From the NCBI RefSeq assembly GCF_004341885.1, contig NZ_SLVX01000005.1, forward strand, positions 186,001-250,000: a stretch of 64,000 nucleotides of DNA, read 5' to 3'. The notes beneath the pieces are model-generated. The model had not been told where the DNA came from. It saw only the letters and a list, made by a program, of their open reading frames with translations, and made no database searches. A program made the position numbers and the translations under genes. Positions 17,478 through 24,309 of the stretch are shown one piece after another (position 1 is the first letter of the stretch; the number at the start of each line of letters is the position of its first letter). Source of the DNA: Shinella granuli (GTDB lineage: Bacteria; Pseudomonadota; Alphaproteobacteria; Rhizobiales; Rhizobiaceae).

Positions 17478-18510
17478 GGGTAGCCCCTTTCCTGAGAGAG
17501 CCTATGCCGAGCGATCCGTCGCTGCGCGAGGGCGGCTGGTCCGCCGCCGCAGGCGCCGCCGCTGCGGTATCGGACGTCACCGCGTCGAGGAACGAGGCGG
17601 AAGGAACGAAGAACAGCGTTCCGGTGACGGCGCGGCTGAAGTCGAGCAGCCGGTCGTAATTGCCCGGCGGGCGGCCGATGAACATGTTCTCCAGCATCAT
17701 CTCAATGCGCCGCGGCGAGCGCGCATAGCCGATGAAATAGGTGCCGAACTCGCCCTTGCCGACATCGCCGAAGGGCATGTTGTCGCGCAGTATCTCCAAC
17801 GGCTCGCCGTTCTCCTCGATGGAGGTGAGAACATTATGGGCATAGCTCGGCTTGGCGGCGTCATCGAGCTCGATGTCGGAAAGCTTCTCGCGACCGATGA
17901 TCCTCTCCTGCTCGGCGACCGGCACGCGGTTCCAGGCCGCAAGGTCGTGCAGGTATTTCTGCACGATCACATAGCTGCCGCCGGTAAAATCCGGATCTTC
18001 CGCACCGATGATCGTGGCGGCCGCGGCGGCCGCATCCACGGGGTTTTCCGTGCCGTCGACGAAGCCGATGAGGTCGCGGTCGTCGAAATAGCTGAAGCCG
18101 TGCACCTCGTCCTCGGTCGCAACGAAGCCCGCCAACCGGCGCATGATCTGGGTCGCCAGCTCGAAGCAGAGGTCCATGCGCGTGGCGCGGATATGGAAGA
18201 GGAGATCGCCGGGCGTGGCGACGGCATGGTGCTGCCCGCGGATTTCGCGGAAAGGATGGAGATCCTTCGGGCGCGGCGTGCCGAAGAGACGGTCCCAGGC
18301 ATCCGAACCGATGCCGAGCACGCAGGAAAGCCCGCCTTCGAGATCGCGGAAACCGACGGCACGCAAGAGGCCGGAAAGATCGGCGCAGAGCGTTTTCACG
18401 GCGCCCTCGGCTTCGCGACCGGGCGCAAGCGTCACGACAAGGAAGATGGCCGCGCGCGTCAGCCGCGCCGCGACCGGCTGCGGAACGACGGAGGGTAAGA
18501 CTGCATCCAT
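17470..18510 (-). CDS. DyP-type peroxidase with encapsulin cargo-loading peptide
   Basis: 346 residues from the ATG at 18510. Peroxidase signatures include FVDGTENP (the GxxDG motif), a probable proximal haem His in KPSYAHN, the distal Arg in LRDNMPFG and GEFGTYFIGYARSP. The last residues, DGSLGIGSLRKG (331-342) after a Pro/Ala/Ser-rich linker, are a textbook encapsulin targeting peptide, so the enzyme should be packaged in the shell encoded immediately downstream. It oxidises bulky substrates with H2O2. The gene starts only two bases after the stop of a small, indel-broken gene. Confidence 0.93.
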   Translation of the reverse strand: MDAVLPSVVPQPVAARLTRAAIFLVVTLAPGREAEGAVKTLCADLSGLLRAVGFRDLEGGLSCVLGIGSDAWDRLFGTPRPKDLHPFREIRGQHHAVATPGDLLFHIRATRMDLCFELATQIMRRLAGFVATEDEVHGFSYFDDRDLIGFVDGTENPVDAAAAAATIIGAEDPDFTGGSYVIVQKYLHDLAAWNRVPVAEQERIIGREKLSDIELDDAAKPSYAHNVLTSIEENGEPLEILRDNMPFGDVGKGEFGTYFIGYARSPRRIEMMLENMFIGRPPGNYDRLLDFSRAVTGTLFFVPSASFLDAVTSDTAAAAPAAADQPPSRSDGSLGIGSLRKGATHE

Positions 18511-18512
18511 GC

Positions 18513-18697
18513 TCAATCCATGTCGCGGAAGGCGTGCCCGCTCGCCTCGAAGGCCTTCATCACGTCGGAAGGTAGCGAGTCTTTTTCCGCCGTGCCATCG
18601 AAAATCCAGTCCTTCGCATCGGCAATGTCGGGCAGGCGCGCACGTAGAGGCCGATCGCCGGCTTTTCGGGATTGAGATAGAGGTCGTAGTTTTCCAT
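18513..18697 (-). pseudogene. Small protein gene broken by one-base indel, upstream of DyP
   Basis: An ATG at 18697 begins MENYDLYLNPEKPAIGLYVRA and then loses frame. If one C is added in the GCGCC run near 18635, the reading continues as LPDIADAKDWIFDGTAEKDS and ends HAFRDMD-stop at 18513, a 61-residue acidic protein ending two bases before the DyP start. Both halves look coding by composition and position. I do not recognise a named family. Either the gene is truly frameshifted or the base is a sequencing error. Confidence 0.65.
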
Positions 18698-18758
18698 GGC
18701 AGGCACCTTGCGCTGGAGGAGAAACGGGCCGGCCGGAGGAGAGCCGGCCCGTTGCCGG

Positions 18759-19013
18759 TCAGAGGTCGACCGGACGGCCGGATTTTTCCTCTTCCAGCGT
18801 GACGGCGATATCGGCATTGGCCGACAGGCGCACCTTGTCGCCCTCGACGCCCGCCACGAAGCCCATCTCGATATAGTGGTGATGGCCTTCGTGACGGCCG
18901 AAGCTGTCGCTCTTCTTCAATTTGATGCGGTTGCCTTCCACGCGGTCGACAGTGCCCACATGCACGCCGTCGGCGCCGATGACTTCCATGTTTTCCCTGA
19001 CCTTGTCGCTCAT
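18759..19013 (-). CDS. DUF2171 / PRC-barrel-like small protein
   Basis: 84 residues: MSDKVRENMEVIGADGVHVG, then GTVDRVEGNRIKLKKSD and a His-rich HEGHHHYIEMGFV segment, typical of DUF2171 proteins that adopt a PRC-barrel-like beta fold. Function unknown; relatives often sit in stress operons. It lies between chaperone and peroxidase genes on the same strand. The translation is intact, unlike its two small neighbours. Confidence 0.8.
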   Translation of the reverse strand: MSDKVRENMEVIGADGVHVGTVDRVEGNRIKLKKSDSFGRHEGHHHYIEMGFVAGVEGDKVRLSANADIAVTLEEEKSGRPVDL

Positions 19014-19040
19014 GCTGCTTCTCCCTTGGGTTGAAGTGGG

Positions 19041-19227
19041 TCAAACCGTGTCGAACGCGTCCTCATCGACGAATTCCGGTTTCCTGCCGTTGAAGGTGAT
19101 GTCGCCGTGGGCGGCGGAGGTTGCAGATGCGGGGCCCGTCGACGACCAGGATCGAGGCCTGGGCCAGCCATGGCCCGAATTCCGCAAGGCCGGGTGGTTC
19201 CGCCGTGCTTCGGTTCTGCCCCATCAT
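19041..19227 (-). pseudogene. Second small gene with one-base indel in a C-run
   Basis: From the ATG at 19227 (GGAAAGGA just upstream) the frame gives MMGQNRSTAEPPGLAEFG and continues to LVVDGP, then becomes arginine-rich and non-coding-like. Removing one C from the CCCC run near 19133 yields ASATSAAHGDITFNGRK and a stop after DEDAFDTV at 19041, a 61-residue product with strongly GC-rich third positions. The family is unknown. Together with the break at 18.6 kb this hints at homopolymer errors or recent decay. Confidence 0.5.
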
Positions 19228-19260
19228 CCTGTCCTTTCCGTTTTGCATGACGATCCGCCG

Positions 19261-19542
19261 TCAGACGTCCGCCTTGCCCATTTCCCGCCGCAGCTCCGCG
19301 AGCGCCCGGCGCATGCCGTGCAACTGGTCCATGAGATGCAGGATCACGTCGATGCCCGCCTCGTTCGCGCCGATGCCGGACTGCAGCTCGCCGATCAGCC
19401 GCGCCCGGGCGACGTCGATCTCCCGGAAGCGCAGACCGGACGGCGTCCTCTCCGGCACCAGCCATTCCTGCTCGATCCACAACTCCAGCACCTGCACCTT
19501 GAGGCCGGAGGATTTCAGGAATTCCTCTCTGGTCATGGCCAT
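19261..19542 (-). CDS. cbpM: CbpM chaperone modulator
   Basis: 93 residues with a MerR-like N-terminal helix-turn-helix (TREEFLKSSGLKVQVLELWI, ERTPSGLRFREIDVARARLI) and a C-terminal helix, the CbpM/YccD fold. CbpM binds the J-domain of CbpA and blocks its co-chaperone activity. It starts two bases after the CbpA stop, the same gene order as in enteric bacteria. Confidence 0.88.
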   Translation of the reverse strand: MAMTREEFLKSSGLKVQVLELWIEQEWLVPERTPSGLRFREIDVARARLIGELQSGIGANEAGIDVILHLMDQLHGMRRALAELRREMGKADV

Positions 19543-19544
19543 GA

Positions 19545-20447
19545 TCAGCCCTCCTCGCGCGGATTGAACGACTTGCCCTTTTCCCAGCCGGCAACAAAGG
19601 CTTCAAGCTCGGGATCGGGCTTGTTCGGCAGGACGACCTTCAGCTTGACGAACTGGTCGCCGAAACCGCCGCCGCGTTTCGGGGCACCCTTGCCCTTCAG
19701 CCGCAGCGTCGTGCCGGTGTTGGAGCCCTTCGGCACGGCCATGGTCACGGCACCGGTCGCCGTCGGAACACGCACGCGCCCGCCGAGCACCGCCTCGCTC
19801 AGGGAGACGGGCAGCTCGATCGTGATGTCGTCGCCATCGCGGGCAAAACGCGGATCGGGCAGGACCTCCACCTCGATCAGCGCGTCGCCCGGCCCGCCGG
19901 TGCCGAAGCCCGGCGCGCCCTTGCCCTTGAGGCGGATCGTCTGGCCGCTGACGAGGCCCGGCGGGATCTTCACGTCCAGCGTGCCGCCATCCGGCAGGGT
20001 GATGCGCCGCGTCGCCCCGGCGATGGAATCGGCAAAGCCGATCTCCAGCCGGTAGTGCATGTCCTCGCCGCGACGGTTCGCCCGCCCCCTCTGGCTGCGG
20101 CGCAGGAGGTCGGCGAAGATGTCGTCGCTGTCCATGAAGTCGGCATAGCCGGAGGCATCCGCGTAAGGGTGCTCCGCCTGCGCGCCGGCATAGTCGCGGT
20201 AGTAGTTCTGGCGCGGCGGACGTTCGGCGCCGGAGGCATCGATCTCACCGGCATCGAAGCGCTTGCGCTTGTCGGCATCGCCAAGAAGATCGTAGGCGCC
20301 AGCGACTTCCTTGAACTTTTCCTCCGCCGCCTTGTCGCCCGGATTGAGGTCCGGGTGCAGTTTCTTGGCGAGCTTTCGGTAGGCACTCTGTATCTCGGCC
20401 GCCGTCGCGGTGGACGGCACGCCGAGAACCTCATAGGGATTTTTCAC
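19545..20447 (-). CDS. cbpA: CbpA-type DnaJ co-chaperone
   Basis: 300 residues. J-domain at 1-70 with the essential HPD (KKLHPDLNPGDK), a Gly/Tyr-poor linker with DFMDSDDIFADLLRR, and two C-terminal substrate-binding sub-domains (VKIPPGLVSGQTIRLKGKG and its repeat VPKGSNTGTTLRLKGKG). There is no zinc-finger region, separating CbpA from DnaJ. The start is a GTG at 20447. It would stimulate DnaK under stress. As first gene of the leftward operon it links protein quality control to the encapsulated peroxidase. Confidence 0.9.
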   Translation of the reverse strand: MKNPYEVLGVPSTATAAEIQSAYRKLAKKLHPDLNPGDKAAEEKFKEVAGAYDLLGDADKRKRFDAGEIDASGAERPPRQNYYRDYAGAQAEHPYADASGYADFMDSDDIFADLLRRSQRGRANRRGEDMHYRLEIGFADSIAGATRRITLPDGGTLDVKIPPGLVSGQTIRLKGKGAPGFGTGGPGDALIEVEVLPDPRFARDGDDITIELPVSLSEAVLGGRVRVPTATGAVTMAVPKGSNTGTTLRLKGKGAPKRGGGFGDQFVKLKVVLPNKPDPELEAFVAGWEKGKSFNPREEG

Positions 20448-20514
20448 GACGGGCTCCGGAAATCATTGAACTGCAATATATATGTGGCTGCGACCGGTAT
20501 CCGGCAACGCGGCT

Positions 20515-20803
20515 TCATGTCCCGTTGCCGAATTTTCGCTGCCGCCCTCCGTCTTCCGTCGGCGCGGACGCCGCAGCACCAGGAGAGACGGAAGACTGCG
20601 CCAATGCCGCGGCCTTCTCCTCCAGCGCCGTTGCCTTCTTACGGATCACGGCGGCATCCTCGCCGCCCGGCGCATCGCGCACGGCCGCCGCTGCGTTTTC
20701 ATCCAGCGGCGATCAGAGCCTCGACCGTTTCAGTTGCGCCCTGAGGCGCGGGTTGGGCAACCGGATTGCCGGTTGCGGCGAGGACCTCGGCGAAAGCCTT
20801 ATT
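20515..20803 (-). pseudogene. Degenerate coding remnant in the 383-base gap before cbpA
   Basis: The gap 20448-20830 has no intact gene. On the minus strand two coherent pieces appear in different frames: AFAEVLAATGNPVAQPAP through VEALIAAG-stop, and DENAAAAVRDAPGGEDAAVI followed by KKATALEEKAAALAQ and a stop at 20515. Deleting one G near 20708 joins them. No start codon is visible upstream. The helical, Ala/Glu-rich tail resembles the C-terminal lid of Hsp70 proteins, which would fit next to cbpA, but that resemblance is weak and I would not assign it. Confidence 0.35.
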
Positions 20804-20830
20804 TTAAGCCGACCCCTTATGCTGCTGACT

Positions 20831-21763
20831 TCAGCTTGACCGAACCTGAGCCGGTACCGAGATCATATCCTGTTGCTTTGCAATACCAACCAGCCATTTG
20901 TGGAACCTCTGGCCGAACGGCTTTTCGAGGGCGGTCCTGTCCCACGCCAGATAGTAGCTTTCGGGCAGCTTCATGCGAATATCGAACGGAACCACCAGAC
21001 TGCCGGCAGCGACCTCGTCCTGCACCATGGAAACTTGTGCGAGAACGAATCCCCTGCCATTGGCGGCGGCGTCGATGGCACTGCTCGACAAGGTGAAGGA
21101 AAGGCCGGAAAACGTCTGCCGGCCATCGGCATCGATCAAGCTGGCCCAGTCCTTCCATTGCGGGGAAGCCTTGTAGTCCGCTTCCCATTCCACATTGAGC
21201 AGCGGGAACTTGAGGATGTCCTGCGGACAGTCGAGAACGCGGTTTGCGATGAGCGCGGGCGAACAGACCGGCACGACCCAGTCGGTGAACAGAGTCGCGA
21301 CGTGTTCGTGGGCATAAGAGCGTCGGCCGTAGGTGATGCGGAAATCCACCTGCTCAATGCCGATACGCGGCTCTTCGTCCTGCCCGAGGATGCGTACATT
21401 CGATTCCGGACAGAGGGACTGCCAGTCGAAGATTTTGCGGCTGACCCACCTGCTGGCAACCGACGTCAAGGCGCTGAGGACGATGCCGGTCTCGTTCCTC
21501 GCACGCGTCAGAACGTTGGCGGCATGGGAGAGCTGCTGAAAACCCTTCGCCACCTCGCGGTAATACAGCCGCCCCCATGACGACAGCTCGACGCGCCGCC
21601 CCCGCCGCTCCAGGAGCGTCAAGCCGAGACATTGCTCCAGGTTTCGCACCAACTGGCTGACCGCCCCGGGCGATACTCCGAGATCGGCAGCAGCGGCGCT
21701 GACCGAGCCACATCGCCCGATCGCCTCAAAGGCTTGCAGGCCGCGCAAGGACGGGTTCGGCAT
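20831..21763 (-). CDS. LysR-family regulator (GcvA-like), divergent to Rieske operon
   Basis: 310 residues with start at ATG 21763 (GGAGG upstream). N-terminal winged HTH: LRGLQAFEAIGRCGSVSAAA then LGVSPGAVSQLVRNLEQ, followed by a two-lobed effector domain of the GcvA type. It transcribes away from the Rieske oxygenase gene 123 bases to its right, the usual arrangement of a LysR activator and its target. A perfect palindrome lies in between. Confidence 0.88.
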   Translation of the reverse strand: MPNPSLRGLQAFEAIGRCGSVSAAAADLGVSPGAVSQLVRNLEQCLGLTLLERRGRRVELSSWGRLYYREVAKGFQQLSHAANVLTRARNETGIVLSALTSVASRWVSRKIFDWQSLCPESNVRILGQDEEPRIGIEQVDFRITYGRRSYAHEHVATLFTDWVVPVCSPALIANRVLDCPQDILKFPLLNVEWEADYKASPQWKDWASLIDADGRQTFSGLSFTLSSSAIDAAANGRGFVLAQVSMVQDEVAAGSLVVPFDIRMKLPESYYLAWDRTALEKPFGQRFHKWLVGIAKQQDMISVPAQVRSS

Positions 21764-21793
21764 GGCAGGTCCCTCCAGGACAGGTCGTTCCAA

Positions 21794-21808
21794 TTTAGAA
21801 TTTCTAAA
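21794..21808. promoter_or_regulatory. LysR operator candidate TTTAGAATTTCTAAA
   Basis: A perfect 15-base palindrome (arms TTTAGAA and TTCTAAA around a central T), containing the T-N11-A spacing expected of LysR sites. It is AT-rich in a GC-rich genome and lies 31 bases upstream of the regulator start, in the shared promoter region. Confidence 0.7.
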
Positions 21809-21886
21809 AAAGAACGCAGGCGCTGGCAACTTGTTGGCACACGAAAAACGACAAACACTCGCTTAGCAAAACGCAAGGAGAGCGAG

Positions 21887-22933
21887 ATGTTTCTCAAGAA
21901 TGCCTGGTACGTCGCAGCCTGGGACCATGAGGTCGACCGCGCGCTGAAACCCGTCACGATCCTCGGCGAAAACATCGTCCTTTACCGCAAGCAGGACGGA
22001 GGCGCGGCGGCGCTCGAAGATGCCTGTCCCCATCGCAAGCTGCCGCTCTCCATGGGCCGCATCAAGGGCGACGACGTGGAATGCGGCTATCACGGCCTGA
22101 CCTTCGACTGTTCCGGCACCTGCACGCGGGTTCCCGGCGCCGAGCGCATCCCCCATGTCGCCAGGGTGCGTTCCTATCCCGTCCACGAGCGCTACGGCCT
22201 GCTCTGGATCTGGATGGGGGATGCCGACAAGGCGGATCCGAAGGACATTTTCGAGGTCGAGTATTTCGACGACCCGTCCTGGGGCATCAATCGCGGCGAG
22301 TCCATGACGCTCAACTGCAACTACCTCTACATGACGGACAACCTGCTCGATCCCTCGCATGTCGCCTGGGTCCACCAGTCCTCCTTCGCAAGCTCCGCCT
22401 GCGAGGAGACGCCGCTCCAGACGACCGTGAAGGACGACGGCGTGACCGTCTGGCGCTGGATGATCGATTCGGAGCCGGCACCGTTCTACGCGCCCTTCCT
22501 GCAGTTCGAGGGCAACACCGACCGCAAGCAGCACTACGAGGTGCGCTATCCGAGCAACGCCATCATCAAGGCGATCTTCGCACCCGCCCATACCGGCGGC
22601 GAAGGCCGCGTGCTGCCGGAAAACACCTTCCTCATGGACAGCTACAACTTCATGACGCCGGTCGATGAGAACCGGACGAAGTACTACTGGTTCCAGATGC
22701 GCAACTTCGCGCCCGACGATGCCAGGGTTTCGGAAAGCTTCGCCAAATCCGTCCGCGGCGCCTTCGAGGAGGACCGCATCGTGCTGGAGGCGGTCCATCA
22801 CGGGATGGCCAACATGCAGACGCCGAACCTCGACCTGAAGATCGACGTCGGCCCGATGCGCTTCCGCCGCAAGCTGGCCCAGCTGATTGCCGCCGAGGCG
22901 CAGACCGGCACGACCAGCGAAGCGGCCGAATAA
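21887..22933 (+). CDS. Rieske non-haem iron oxygenase, VanA-like
   Basis: 348 residues. The Rieske [2Fe-2S] ligands are Cys47-Pro-His49 and Cys66-x2-His69, and the mononuclear iron site is Asp155-x2-His158-x4-His163. The enzyme therefore resembles vanillate O-demethylase oxygenase and related O/N-demethylases. The ATG at 21887 has AAGGAG upstream. The reductase follows 12 bases later, giving a complete two-component system. The substrate is unknown; neighbouring transport genes suggest an imported amino-acid-like or methylated compound rather than vanillate. Confidence 0.88.
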   Translation: MFLKNAWYVAAWDHEVDRALKPVTILGENIVLYRKQDGGAAALEDACPHRKLPLSMGRIKGDDVECGYHGLTFDCSGTCTRVPGAERIPHVARVRSYPVHERYGLLWIWMGDADKADPKDIFEVEYFDDPSWGINRGESMTLNCNYLYMTDNLLDPSHVAWVHQSSFASSACEETPLQTTVKDDGVTVWRWMIDSEPAPFYAPFLQFEGNTDRKQHYEVRYPSNAIIKAIFAPAHTGGEGRVLPENTFLMDSYNFMTPVDENRTKYYWFQMRNFAPDDARVSESFAKSVRGAFEEDRIVLEAVHHGMANMQTPNLDLKIDVGPMRFRRKLAQLIAAEAQTGTTSEAAE

Positions 22934-22945
22934 GGATCGATCCAG

Positions 22946-24046
22946 ATGCTCGATGCCGCGGCCTCGCGCTTCCGCCCCTTCGCAATCGTCTCGAAGGTGC
23001 GCGAAAGCGCCACCATCACGTCTTTCCGCCTCGCCCCTCTGGAGCGGCAGCATTGGCGGCCGTTCGAGGCGGGACAGTTCCTCACGATGCGCGTTCCCGA
23101 CCGCAAGGGAGGACATGTCCTGCGCAACTACACGGTCTCCTCCTCCCCGCGCGAGGAGGGCACGTACCGGATCACCGTGAAGCGCGAGGCCGCGCCGGCG
23201 CAGGACGTTCCGCAGGGCCTGAGCTCCTGCTGGCTGCATGACGAGATCGAGCCCGGCGCCATCGTCGAGATCGACCCGCCGCGCGGCGCCTTCAAGCTCG
23301 ATGTCGCAAGCGGCCGGCCCGTCGTGCTGCTGTCGGGCGGTGTCGGGCTGACGCCGACGGTCTCGATGCTGGATGTGCTGGCGCGGGAAAGCGACCGACC
23401 CGTCTGGTTCATCCATGCCTGCGACAGCGCGGCGGTCCATGCGCTGCGCGAGGAGGTCGAGCACCTGGCGAGCCTCAGGCCCGGCATTGCCGTGCACTTC
23501 TGCTACCGTTTCGCGGCGGACGACGATCTCGATGCGGTGCGGTGCCATTCGGCGGGCTTCCTGACGCGCGCCACGCTCCAGCGTCTCCTGCCGCTTGACG
23601 ACTACGACATCTACATGTGCGGCCCACCTCCCTTCATGCAGGCGCTCTACGGCATCCTCACCGGCCTCGGCGTGCGCAAGGAGCGCATCGCCTACGAATT
23701 CTTCGGCCCGGCGAGCCTGCTGTCGGAGGCCGGGCAGCCGGCGCCGCGCACCGTGGCGCCGCCCGTCGCCGACCATGCCGCCGAAGGGGACGGCTTGCGC
23801 ATTGTCCTCCAGAAGTCCGGGCGAAGCCTTGCCTGGGACGGAACGAGCCAATCCATCCTCGCCTTCCTGGAGGCGCAGGGCATCGAGCCCGAATTCTCCT
23901 GCCGGGCGGGGGTTTGCGGGACCTGCGAGCACGGCCTCGTCTCGGGCGAGGTCGATTATTTCGAGGAGCCGCTCGACGTGATGCCGGACGATCGGGTGCT
24001 GCTGTGCTGTACCCGGCCGAAATCCTCGATCGTGCTCGATCTCTGA
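22946..24046 (+). CDS. VanB-like oxygenase reductase (FAD/NAD + 2Fe-2S)
   Basis: 366 residues: FAD-binding barrel with RNYTVSSSP (about 60), NAD-binding lobe with LSGGVGLTPTVSML and MCGPPPFM, and a C-terminal plant-type ferredoxin domain with CRAGVCGTCEHG and a final Cys pair (LLCCTRP). It moves electrons from NAD(P)H to the Rieske oxygenase encoded upstream. The ferredoxin domain at the C-terminus is the IA/VanB-type order. Confidence 0.88.
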   Translation: MLDAAASRFRPFAIVSKVRESATITSFRLAPLERQHWRPFEAGQFLTMRVPDRKGGHVLRNYTVSSSPREEGTYRITVKREAAPAQDVPQGLSSCWLHDEIEPGAIVEIDPPRGAFKLDVASGRPVVLLSGGVGLTPTVSMLDVLARESDRPVWFIHACDSAAVHALREEVEHLASLRPGIAVHFCYRFAADDDLDAVRCHSAGFLTRATLQRLLPLDDYDIYMCGPPPFMQALYGILTGLGVRKERIAYEFFGPASLLSEAGQPAPRTVAPPVADHAAEGDGLRIVLQKSGRSLAWDGTSQSILAFLEAQGIEPEFSCRAGVCGTCEHGLVSGEVDYFEEPLDVMPDDRVLLCCTRPKSSIVLDL

Positions 24047-24107
24047 GCGCTGCGAACAAGAGGCTGCGGCCTGAACCAGGGGTGCCCGGTCCCCCGAAGG
24101 AGAACCC

Positions 24108-24266
24108 GTGACGAAAATGCCCCGTGATGCAATCCCGCTCGATCCGCATGTCGCCGGCCTCGATCCCTCGCGCTACGGCGACCCGGCCTGCACGGCCCTG
24201 CGCGCGGCGTCCCTCGAACCGAAACGAACAGGGGCCGGACAACGGTCCCGCGGGAGCGAACAATGA
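24108..24266 (+). CDS. Possible 52-residue protein with strong ribosome site
   Basis: A GTG at 24108 preceded by CGAAGGAG opens a 52-codon frame (MTKMPRDAIPLDPHVAGLDP and onward, basic tail ending RSRGSEQ). Its stop overlaps an ATG in the ATGA pattern. No family is recognised. It may be a short leader protein or the broken N-terminus of something larger; the following 43 bases lead into the peptidase-ATPase gene. Confidence 0.4.
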   Translation: MTKMPRDAIPLDPHVAGLDPSRYGDPACTALRAASLEPKRTGAGQRSRGSEQ

Positions 24267-24309
24267 GCGCCAATGCCAGCCTGCACAAAGCCAACCGGGA
24301 GCCCCTCGC

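Noticed and set aside
20525-20839. 104-codon plus-strand frame in the gap before the LysR gene
   Set aside because: Low-complexity Ala/Ser content and no ribosome site; the minus strand gives more protein-like sequence.
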